Below are positions 22,144-28,525 of a DNA stretch of 36,858 bases, in pieces. A program made the position numbers and the translations under genes. The notes below the pieces were generated by a model. The model was not told the origin of the DNA, searched no databases, and saw only the letters and a program-made list of their open reading frames with translations. Source of the DNA: Oscillospiraceae bacterium (GTDB lineage Bacteria; Bacillota; Clostridia; Oscillospirales; Ruminococcaceae); NCBI GenBank assembly GCA_017848125.1, contig JAGAJY010000258.1, positions 1-36,858 of the forward strand, read 5' to 3'. Position 1 is the stretch's first letter; the number at the start of each line of letters is the position of its first letter.

Positions 22144-22527
22144 TCAAAAATCATCTTCCATATACCGCCGTACCAGAACCTCACCCGATATGATCCATAT
22201 CACGCAGGCAATGATAAGCGCATAAAATGCCATTCGCTCATTATTTCCGAAATAAAGCAGCTCAATTGCCAGAGCGCCGCCGTTAGCCGAAAAGGGAAGC
22301 ATAAAAGCCGCAAGCTTTGTGGAAATACGGATATTGCCCAGCCTTGAAAGATCAGCCGCATTTATACCCGCCGCAAACAGCAGCGAAAACAGCATAAGAA
22401 CGCCGAAGCCTGCCTTGAAAAGAATACCCGAGGAATACATAAGCCCGAAAAGATAGGCAGGAACGCCCATAATAAAAGCCGCAGTCATAGCCGCCTTGAA
22501 GCCTGTGCCGCTTTGTGCGTGTCCCAT
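22144..22527 (-). CDS. Small membrane protein of unknown function
   Basis: The start is taken as ATG 22527, 8 nt after AGGAGAG. An ATG two codons earlier would be only 2 nt from the SD. The 127-residue product has about four hydrophobic segments (roughly 12-32, 34-54, 68-88 and 96-114), a short cytosolic-looking tail RRYMEDDF and no motif I recognise. It follows the radical SAM gene by 18 bp on the same strand, so the two probably form an operon, but nothing in it hints at a shared pathway. Confidence 0.75.
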   Translation of the reverse strand: MGHAQSGTGFKAAMTAAFIMGVPAYLFGLMYSSGILFKAGFGVLMLFSLLFAAGINAADLSRLGNIRISTKLAAFMLPFSANGGALAIELLYFGNNERMAFYALIIACVIWIISGEVLVRRYMEDDF

Positions 22528-22545
22528 AGCCATCTCTCCTTTCGG

Positions 22546-23484
22546 TCATTTCCTGTAGTTGATGCCCTGAAAGCTGTTTTCACGGGCAAAGGTCTTGTCA
22601 ATTTCATTCATAACGGTAAATTTTTTCAAGCTCCATTCGGGAGCGAGAAGGGTGTCCCGTCCTCCGTCCCCCGTAACACGCTGAATAATAAGTTCGGGAG
22701 GAAAAAGCTTTATCTGCTCGCAGACGATATGAACATATTCCTCCAGGGTCAGCGGTGTTATCTCCCCCCGCAGGTACTGTCCGCCCATGACCGTGCCTTT
22801 CAGAATGTGCAGCAGATGAAGCTTTATGCTGTGCAGAGGAAGCTTTGCCATTTCCTCCGCAGAATACAGCATCATATCAGAATCCTCGTCGGGAAGTCCG
22901 TTTATCAGATGAACGCATACATTTATATTCCGTGCAAAAAGCCGCTCACAGCACACAAGAAAATCCCTGTAGGTGTGACAGCGGTTGATCCTTTCCGCAG
23001 TCCTGTCATGAACAGTCTGCAGCCCCAGCTCCACAGTAAGATATGTGCGGTCATTCAGCTCGGTCAGAATGTCCAGAATATCATCGCTTATGCAGTCGGG
23101 ACGGGTAGAAACCGCCAGCCCCACAGCATTTTCAAGCCCCAGCGCTTCATCAGTCAGCTGTCGGAAACGCTCGGGCGATGTGTAGGTGTTTGTTCCTGCC
23201 TGAAAATAGGGAATATAAAGCCCCTCGCTCCATTTTCTGCTCATCTGCCGCTTAACAGCCTCAAACTGCTCGGAAACGCTTAAAAGCGGAGAGCCTGCAA
23301 ATTCGCCGCTGCCCTCAAGGCAGTATGTACAGCCGCCGACGCCCTTTGTTCCGTCAATATTCGGGCAGGTGAAGCCGCAGTTCAGGGAAATTTTAATGAC
23401 CTTGCAGCCGAATCTTTTTTTCAGATAATAGCTCTGGGTGTGGTATCTCTTGTTTGAATCCGAATAGGGAAACGGGGACAGCAT
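22546..23484 (-). CDS. Radical SAM protein of the YhcC/YtqA (TIGR01212) family
   Basis: The 312-residue protein has the family signature KISLNCGFTCPNIDGTKG followed by GGCTYC. The three cysteines that bind the [4Fe-4S] cluster used for S-adenosylmethionine cleavage lie at CxxxxxxxxxxCxxC-type spacing near residues 39-53. Other landmarks are YFQAGTNTYTSPERF, VGLAVSTRPDCI, VELGLQTVHD and LINGLPDE. Members of this group resemble the radical SAM half of Elp3 and are often linked to tRNA or Fe-S metabolism, but their substrate is not established. The start follows AGAAAGGG. Transcription probably begins near 23547 from a consensus promoter that faces the esterase gene. Confidence 0.92.
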   Translation of the reverse strand: MLSPFPYSDSNKRYHTQSYYLKKRFGCKVIKISLNCGFTCPNIDGTKGVGGCTYCLEGSGEFAGSPLLSVSEQFEAVKRQMSRKWSEGLYIPYFQAGTNTYTSPERFRQLTDEALGLENAVGLAVSTRPDCISDDILDILTELNDRTYLTVELGLQTVHDRTAERINRCHTYRDFLVCCERLFARNINVCVHLINGLPDEDSDMMLYSAEEMAKLPLHSIKLHLLHILKGTVMGGQYLRGEITPLTLEEYVHIVCEQIKLFPPELIIQRVTGDGGRDTLLAPEWSLKKFTVMNEIDKTFARENSFQGINYRK

Positions 23485-23503
23485 TATTATTATCCCTTTC
23501 TGA

Positions 23504-23558
23504 AATGATATTCAAAGTTTATTTGTATTATAATGATATTCAAAGTTAATTGTATTAT
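23504..23558. repeat. Tandem duplication of a 27-28 bp unit in the radical SAM leader
   Basis: Unit 1 is 23504-23531 and unit 2 is 23532-23558. Both begin AATGATATTCAAAGTT and end TTGTATTAT, and unit 2 is one base shorter. Unit 2 overlaps the -10 box of the minus-strand promoter, and unit 1 lies in the transcribed leader. Confidence 0.8.
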
Positions 23559-23582
23559 ATATTATCACGGCGGATTTGTCAA
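23554..23582 (-). promoter_or_regulatory. Consensus sigma-A promoter of the radical SAM gene
   Basis: On the minus strand, TTGACA (23582-23577), a 17-nt spacer and TATAAT (23559-23554) match consensus exactly. The leader is about 63 nt. Confidence 0.82.
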
Positions 23583-23592
23583 GCCCGCCCTA

Positions 23593-23621
23593 TTGCCAAA
23601 CCCCATGTAATATGGTATAAT
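23593..23621 (+). promoter_or_regulatory. Predicted sigma-A promoter of the esterase gene cluster
   Basis: TTGCCA (23593-23598), a 17-nt spacer and TATAAT (23616-23621). It is back to back with the radical SAM promoter, with 10 bp between the -35 boxes. Confidence 0.75.
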
Positions 23622-23655
23622 ACAGCTAAATAAACCCATAAAGGAGAGAAATGTC

Positions 23656-24804
23656 TTGAATATCACAAAAATAATGTCAGTCCTGCTTGCAGGCGTAATG
23701 AGCGTAAGTATGACCGCCTGCGGCAAAAGCAATGAGCCTGTCGCCTATATTCCCTCTGCGGAAAATGTAAAGCCGCTGGGAAGAACTGCCCTCACCGAAG
23801 ATAATATGCTCTGGCTCTGCTATTCGGGCTCGGGAGCAGCGTTCACCTTCAACGGCACAAAGGCGGAGGTAGTCATTGCAGGCGATGATAACGCCGAAAA
23901 GCCCGACAATGCAGACAGTCAGGCAAGAATCGCTATCTATGTAAACGGCAAGCGTGTGGTAGATGATATGATAGACCACGCCGAGGAAACTTATACCGTA
24001 TTTGAAAGCGAAGAGCCTGCCGACTGCGAGGTAAAGATAGTAAAGCTTTCAGAAACCGCAAACTCCACCTGCGCCGTAAAATCCGTGACCGTGCAGTCCG
24101 AGGAGCGCATAAAGCCTGCGGAGAGCAAGGGCAGAGTTATCGAATTTATCGGCGATTCCATCACCTGCGGCTACGGCGTTGACGATGAGGACAAGACCCA
24201 TCATTTCTCCACAACCACCGAGGACGTAACAAAGACCTATGCCTATAAGACCGCCGAAAACCTTAACGCCGATTACAGTATGGTATCCATCAGCGGTCAC
24301 GGTATAATCTCAGGCTATTCCGACGGCAAGAAGAAGGTTGCAAATCAGACAATGCCCCGTTACTATGATAAGCTGGGCAGCAGCTATGTTACATTCAAGG
24401 GCAAGAAGGCAAGCGCACAGGAGTGGGATTTCACAGGCTATACCCCTGACGTTATCGTTATAAATCTCGGCACAAACGACGATTCCTATACCAAGAATAT
24501 GGAGGACAGAACTGCCGAATATGCCGAAGCATATACAAAATTTCTCAAGGATATAAGAGAAAAGAATCCCAATGCACAGATAGTCTGCACTCTTGGAATA
24601 ATGGGCAGCAATCTCTATCCATTCATCGAGCTTGCCGTTGAGAATTATATTGCCGAAACAGGCGATACAAAGGTAACTGCAATGCCCTTTGATGTTCAGT
24701 CCGCAGACGACGGCTATGCCGCAGACTGGCACCCCACCGAAGCCACCCACACCAAAGCCGCCGACAAGCTCACAGCATATCTCAGCGAGCTTATGGGCTG
24801 GTGA
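23656..24804 (+). CDS. CE2-like SGNH esterase lipoprotein (carbohydrate deacetylase type)
   Basis: The start is TTG 23656: AAGGAG (23641-23646) is 9 nt upstream, and the closer ATG at 23651 runs into a stop after two codons. The 382-residue protein has a signal peptide with lipobox MTAC (lipidated C22), a beta-rich N-terminal domain at about 35-150 and an SGNH hydrolase domain at about 158-382. Catalytic features are the nucleophile S168 in FIGDSITCGYG, G215 region GHG, GTND at 272-275 and D357-x-H359 in ADWHPTEATH. This two-domain layout is that of carbohydrate esterase family 2 enzymes, which remove acetyl groups from xylan, mannan or other glycans. It would act on the outer face of the membrane and release acetate. 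Confidence 0.88.
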   Translation: MNITKIMSVLLAGVMSVSMTACGKSNEPVAYIPSAENVKPLGRTALTEDNMLWLCYSGSGAAFTFNGTKAEVVIAGDDNAEKPDNADSQARIAIYVNGKRVVDDMIDHAEETYTVFESEEPADCEVKIVKLSETANSTCAVKSVTVQSEERIKPAESKGRVIEFIGDSITCGYGVDDEDKTHHFSTTTEDVTKTYAYKTAENLNADYSMVSISGHGIISGYSDGKKKVANQTMPRYYDKLGSSYVTFKGKKASAQEWDFTGYTPDVIVINLGTNDDSYTKNMEDRTAEYAEAYTKFLKDIREKNPNAQIVCTLGIMGSNLYPFIELAVENYIAETGDTKVTAMPFDVQSADDGYAADWHPTEATHTKAADKLTAYLSELMGW

Positions 24805-24825
24805 TAAAACCAAAGGATAGCACAT

Positions 24826-25491
24826 ATGAAAATCGAGAACAATATCTTAAAGCACTACCTTAAAAACGTGTATTTCATCACAGGAACGGCATATGCAGGA
24901 AAATCCACAACGGTAAAAATGCTGTCAGAAAGATATGATATGATATTCTGCGGTGAAAACTATCACAGTACGGTGTCCGATATAGTGGCAGAGCCAAGCG
25001 CACAGCCCGATATATGCTTTACCAAAGGTATGACCGACTGGAAAAAATTCGTCACACGCTCCCCCGAGGAATATGAACGCTGGGTGTTCAGCGTAGGAAA
25101 AGAAGCGGCTGAATTTGAGATAGCCGAGCTTATTTCAATTTCAAGGGATAAGAAAGTAATTGCCGATACCAATATCCCCATTGACGTTTTAAAGGAAATA
25201 TCCGATTATGACCACGTTGCGGTCATGCTCTCGCCGCAGTCTATGAGCGTTGAGCGTTTCTTTGACCGCAATGACCCCGAAAAGCAGTTTTTATTCAGCG
25301 TTATTCAGAGCTGTGATGACCCCGAAGGGGTTATGGAAAACTACCGAAAGGGGCTTGCACTCATAAACAGCCAAAAGCACTATGACGAATTGGCGGACAG
25401 CGGATTTTTCACGGTTGTCAGACAGGATAACGGCGAGGACACAAGAGAAGCGGTCTGTGACGCAATAGCAAAGCATTTCGGATTTATATGA
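24826..25491 (+). CDS. P-loop NTPase, probable small-molecule kinase
   Basis: The 221-residue protein has a Walker A motif in YFITGTAYAGKSTTVKML (about 16-33) and DTNIP at about 123 in the place where small kinases carry their second aspartate. Otherwise it has no family signature that I recognise. Size and layout resemble shikimate-, gluconate- or nucleoside-type kinases, and a role in phosphorylating a small molecule or antibiotic is possible but not shown. It starts 21 bp after the esterase stop with AAAGGA as SD, and is followed after 13 bp by the first acetyltransferase gene, so it is probably in one transcript with both. Confidence 0.75.
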   Translation: MKIENNILKHYLKNVYFITGTAYAGKSTTVKMLSERYDMIFCGENYHSTVSDIVAEPSAQPDICFTKGMTDWKKFVTRSPEEYERWVFSVGKEAAEFEIAELISISRDKKVIADTNIPIDVLKEISDYDHVAVMLSPQSMSVERFFDRNDPEKQFLFSVIQSCDDPEGVMENYRKGLALINSQKHYDELADSGFFTVVRQDNGEDTREAVCDAIAKHFGFI

Positions 25492-25504
25492 GGAGGTACG
25501 GAAA

Positions 25505-25939
25505 ATGAACTTCACAATAAACGAAGAACGCTTAACAGCTGAGGAATATATCGAATTTTTAAAGAAAACTGATTTAGGCTCACAATATCCCAAAGAGCGC
25601 TTTAACGAGAGAATAGAAAAGCTTGTAAAAAACGCTTCAGTAAGCCTTGCGGCAAGAGATGAAAACAGCCGCCTTATAGGCGTATGCTTTGGAATAACCG
25701 ATTTTGCATATTGGCTTTTTATGACAGACCTTGGCGTTATACGGGAATGTGTGGGTCAGGGCGTGGGAAAAGCGCTTGTAAAAAAGCTCCACGAAATCGC
25801 AGGCGGCGAAAAGGACATCATTATGTACACCTGCGTCAATGAAAATGCGATACCATTCTATGAGAAAATCGGAATGTCACGACCTGATGATGTGATGGTG
25901 TATAACCGTATTGAATGGACAGATTTTAAAGTGGAATGA
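25505..25939 (+). CDS. GNAT-family acetyltransferase (first of three)
   Basis: The 144-residue protein is a compact single-domain GNAT. The acetyl-CoA loop is in the segment GVIRECVGQGVGKALVKKLHEI (about 78-99), where QGVGKAL replaces the usual QxxGxG/A. The C-terminal motif ENAIPFYEKIGMSRP is the standard motif B. A strong AGGAGG SD lies 8 nt before the ATG. Substrate unknown: small GNATs acetylate amines of antibiotics, polyamines, amino acids or proteins. It lies 13 bp downstream of the P-loop gene. Confidence 0.88.
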   Translation: MNFTINEERLTAEEYIEFLKKTDLGSQYPKERFNERIEKLVKNASVSLAARDENSRLIGVCFGITDFAYWLFMTDLGVIRECVGQGVGKALVKKLHEIAGGEKDIIMYTCVNENAIPFYEKIGMSRPDDVMVYNRIEWTDFKVE

Positions 25940-25970
25940 TAATACGACCCGCAATGTGAGGTGTAGCATA

Positions 25971-26324
25971 ATGATATACGAGCTTGAAACAAAAATGTGG
26001 CAGGCTGCCAAAAACGGCGATAAAGCCGCATTTTTACAGCTTGTCAATTCCGATGCGGTAATGGTCTGCGGAGGATACCGCTGTACAGGAGCGGAATATG
26101 CAGAGCTTATAGCGGATTTCGGCATATCAGCCTTTGAGATAACGGATTTTGAAACCGTTCTTGAAACGGAAACCGCCGTTCAGGTGCATTACATAGTAAA
26201 AACCACCGCCGATTCTCCCGAAAACGCAGACCTTGCAGGAGCGTTTCACGTTACATCAGCGTGGATAAACCGTGACGGCGAATGGAAGCTTGTTTTCAAT
26301 ATGGATTCAAGAATTATGAGGTGA
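25971..26324 (+). CDS. NTF2-like (SnoaL/DUF4440 type) protein
   Basis: The ATG at 25971 follows GAGGTG by 7 nt. The frame is open to 25911, but that part overlaps the end of the acetyltransferase gene and lacks an SD. The 117-residue product begins ETKMWQAAKNGDKAAFLQLV, typical of DUF4440/SnoaL-like proteins with the cone-shaped NTF2 fold. It ends HVTSAWINRDGEWKLVFNMD, the usual last strands. Members are small enzymes or ligand-binding proteins of varied function, so no role can be assigned. It is separated by 5 bp from the next acetyltransferase gene. Confidence 0.82.
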   Translation: MIYELETKMWQAAKNGDKAAFLQLVNSDAVMVCGGYRCTGAEYAELIADFGISAFEITDFETVLETETAVQVHYIVKTTADSPENADLAGAFHVTSAWINRDGEWKLVFNMDSRIMR

Positions 26325-26329
26325 CCGCT

Positions 26330-26779
26330 TTGGAAATACTTGACTTGACAGTAAGCTCCGAACAAAAGCAATGGAGCGGCAGAATACGGGAATGTGACTG
26401 GGGTGCGGCTAAATTTCTTGCAGACCTGCTGGAGCAGGATAAATTCAGCGAAATGACAGGGGAAGGCAGTCTTATTATTATGGCAGATGAGGGAAAAATC
26501 GTTTCCTTCTGCACCCTCACACAAAAGGACTGTATTGATGACGATACCCTTTTCCCCTGGATAGGCTTTGTTTTCACCGCCCCCGAATACCGTGGTCACA
26601 GGTACAGCGGACAGCTTGCGGAGTATGCCTGCAAAAAGGCAAAGGAGCAGGGTTTTGAAAATGTCTATGTTGCCACCGACCATATTGGTCTTTATGAAAA
26701 ATACGGCTTTGAATATATCGGAAGCCGTGCTGATATTTACAATGAAATAAGCAGGATCTACAGACAAAAGATCGGCTGA
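26330..26779 (+). CDS. GNAT-family acetyltransferase (second of three)
   Basis: The start is placed at TTG 26330, because GAGGTG (26318-26323), at the very end of the preceding gene, is 6 nt upstream. This is the same arrangement seen before other genes here. A GTG at 26321 is inside that SD. The 149-residue protein has the motif A segment WIGFVFTAPEYRGHRYSGQLAEYA, with the acetyl-CoA loop RGHRYSG, and the motif B end DHIGLYEKYGFEYIG. Its length and the GLYEKYGF end fit the general acetyltransferase_1 family. The start leaves a 5-bp gap to the NTF2-like gene, implying coupled translation. Specificity unknown. Confidence 0.85.
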   Translation: MEILDLTVSSEQKQWSGRIRECDWGAAKFLADLLEQDKFSEMTGEGSLIIMADEGKIVSFCTLTQKDCIDDDTLFPWIGFVFTAPEYRGHRYSGQLAEYACKKAKEQGFENVYVATDHIGLYEKYGFEYIGSRADIYNEISRIYRQKIG

Positions 26780-26796
26780 CAGAAAGGACATTACCT

Positions 26797-27231
26797 ATGA
26801 TAAGACAGATGAAGAAAAATGACATATCCGCCTGCGCAGAAATACTCTGTGCGGTCTATAACAACGAAATGTGGCAGTGCCGCTGGACTGCCGATACAGC
26901 TATAGCATACCTTGAGGATTATTCTGAAGCAAAGAAATTTGTCGGCTTTGTTCTTGAAGATAACGAAAAAATAATCGGAGCAATGTTTGCCCACGAAAAG
27001 ATCTGGTGGAATAACAGCGAGCTTTATATTGACGAGATGTTTATTCTCCCCGAAAAACAACGAAGCGGCTATGGCAGTATGCTCATAACCGCAGCCGAAG
27101 AATATGTAAAGGCTCACAGCCTTGCAGGGATTACCCTCTGCACCAACAAGTATGCTCCCGCCCCGAATTTTTACCGCAGAAACGGCTTTTCCGACAATGA
27201 AGCAATAATTATGATGTATAAGGAAATATGA
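26797..27231 (+). CDS. GNAT-family acetyltransferase (third of three)
   Basis: The 144-residue protein starts MIRQMKKNDISACAEILC. It contains LYIDEMFILPEKQRSGYGSMLI (about 76-97), with the acetyl-CoA loop QRSGYG, and ends PNFYRRNGFSDNEAI. The sequence around WWNNSELYIDEMFILPE resembles aminoglycoside 6'-N-acetyltransferase-like proteins, but this is a weak guide to substrate. The SD AGAAAGGA is 8 nt from the ATG. It is the last gene in the plus-strand run, and no clear terminator follows at once. A TTAAGGAA/TTCCTTAA stem-loop starts 6 bp after its stop. Confidence 0.87.
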   Translation: MIRQMKKNDISACAEILCAVYNNEMWQCRWTADTAIAYLEDYSEAKKFVGFVLEDNEKIIGAMFAHEKIWWNNSELYIDEMFILPEKQRSGYGSMLITAAEEYVKAHSLAGITLCTNKYAPAPNFYRRNGFSDNEAIIMMYKEI

Positions 27232-27849
27232 AAATGCTTAAGGAATCGCTGATTAAGGCGTAGCCATCGCTTCCTTAAAGCTATACATTTGCTTAATGAA
27301 GATCGCTGAATGTGTATTCGGACAGGCTGTATCGTAATAAAACACCTGCTCTCAGGGACAGCCACGGCAGCTCAGCACGAAATTATGACCTCAATATGTC
27401 CGCCAAGAACATTTGTGCGTTTTGCCGAAAGAAATTTTCCATTCTGAATCAAATCCTGCATTTTGAAGCAAAAATAGAACAAATATATCATGCCCGCTTC
27501 AAAAACAAGCACATAATTGTCGATTTTATACACAATCACGTCAACTGACAATCTTTATGACAATATATGTAAAATACGACCTTCGTCAAAATAACGAAAA
27601 TCAAAAAATCACATAGTTTTTGCAAAAATTCGATGCAAAGTCATAATTTGTTCATAGAGAAAAATACCAAAAATCCCCTGAAATACAGCCGAAATGACGT
27701 TAACATTTCAAAGTCCTGCATTTCAGGGGATCATTCTGTCAAAACCTATCATAAAAATCGACATTTCCCGTCAGCAACCGCCCATCGTCAACCAAAAATG
27801 TAATCTTTTTACAATCTTCTCGCTGCGCTTTACCAAGCTAAAGAAAAAA
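27232..27849. other. 618-bp region without a convincing gene
   Basis: The region lies between the convergent third acetyltransferase gene and the HAD gene. A TTAAGGAA/TTCCTTAA stem-loop is at 27238-27278, and a larger one at 27673-27731. A 78-codon frame from GTG 27312 has no SD or family match. Composition between 27480 and 27670 is very AT-rich. No tRNA, promoter pair or known RNA was recognised. Confidence 0.6.
27673..27731. repeat. Large nested stem-loop
   Basis: ATCCCCTGAAAT (27673-27684) and ATTTCAGGGGAT (27720-27731) pair perfectly over 12 bp. After one mismatch CAG/CTG continues the stem, and inside it GAAATG (27691-27696) pairs with CATTTC (27704-27709). It could be a terminator for either flanking gene (118 bp from the HAD stop) or a structured RNA. 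Confidence 0.7.
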
Positions 27850-28461
27850 TCACTCTGACTCCCGAATCATCTCCATAATTTCCCCGTAATTTTTCTCATA
27901 GCTTTCAAATCTTACAGCCTTAAAGCCGCATTCCCTTGCTCCAAGAACATTAGCCTCCAGATCGTCAATAAACAGACATTCCGAGGGTGTAAGTCCGTAC
28001 TTTTCGCAAAGCCTCCTATAAATAGCAGAGTCGGGCTTTGTAAGCTTTTCCTCACAGGAAAAAACTCCCCCGTCCATATGCTCCCTGAATGAAAGCGCTT
28101 CGGGACAAGCGTCCATCAGGAAGAATGAATAGTTTGACAGGAAATATACATTTTTTCCCATTTCTTTAAGCTCTTTAATCCAAGGAACAGCATAGCTTTG
28201 CTGAACAGGGCACTCGCCCATACGCTCAAAAGCAGTACGCACCTGCCGCTCGTATCCCTTAGCACACTCCATAAACCGTCTGCACACCTCATCAGCGGTC
28301 AGAACGCCCTTGTCAAGCTCATTCCAGACTGTAGGATTATGCCATGTAGCTTCTGTGACAGCCCTCTCTGTCTCCTCATCGTTAAACAGCCTGTGAACAT
28401 ATTTATCCCATTCAAAGCTGATAAGGACCATTCCGATATCAAAGATCACATTTTTTATCAT
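27850..28461 (-). CDS. HAD-superfamily hydrolase, subfamily IA
   Basis: The 203-residue protein carries the HAD motifs in order. Motif I is VIFDIGMVLISF: the usual DxD is DIG, so the second aspartate is replaced by glycine. Motif II is FLSNYS, motif III lysine KPDSAIY, and motif IV CLFIDDLEANV. An alpha-helical cap lies between motifs I and II. The DxG first motif also occurs in epoxide-hydrolase-N-like and other IA members, which can still act as phosphatases. The substrate is not readable. HAD enzymes are listed among the partners of TRSP-type Ter clusters, but this gene is 8 kb from that operon and on its own. The start has a GAGGTGA SD. Confidence 0.88.
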   Translation of the reverse strand: MIKNVIFDIGMVLISFEWDKYVHRLFNDEETERAVTEATWHNPTVWNELDKGVLTADEVCRRFMECAKGYERQVRTAFERMGECPVQQSYAVPWIKELKEMGKNVYFLSNYSFFLMDACPEALSFREHMDGGVFSCEEKLTKPDSAIYRRLCEKYGLTPSECLFIDDLEANVLGARECGFKAVRFESYEKNYGEIMEMIRESE

Positions 28462-28475
28462 AATAAGATCACCTC

Positions 28476-28507
28476 ATTAAAAAGGGCTGTTATCGCAACA
28501 GCCCTTT
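28476..28507 (-). terminator. Terminator of the GGDEF-EAL gene
   Basis: AAAGGGCTGTT (28481-28491) and AACAGCCCTTT (28497-28507) form an 11-bp stem with a 5-nt loop. On the minus strand it runs into a TTTTTAAT tail. It leaves only about 15 bp before the HAD start codon, so the HAD gene may depend on read-through. Confidence 0.88.
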
Positions 28508-28525
28508 GATTATTCTGCCTGAAAA

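Noticed and set aside
21637-22184. Short minus-strand frames inside repeat copy 2 (and 9596-9799 in copy 1)
   Set aside because: The frames are not kept between copies because of the 11-bp length difference. Changes preserve hairpins rather than codons.
27312-27548. 78-codon plus-strand frame in the gene-free region
   Set aside because: GTG start without SD, no family match and AT-rich random-looking composition.
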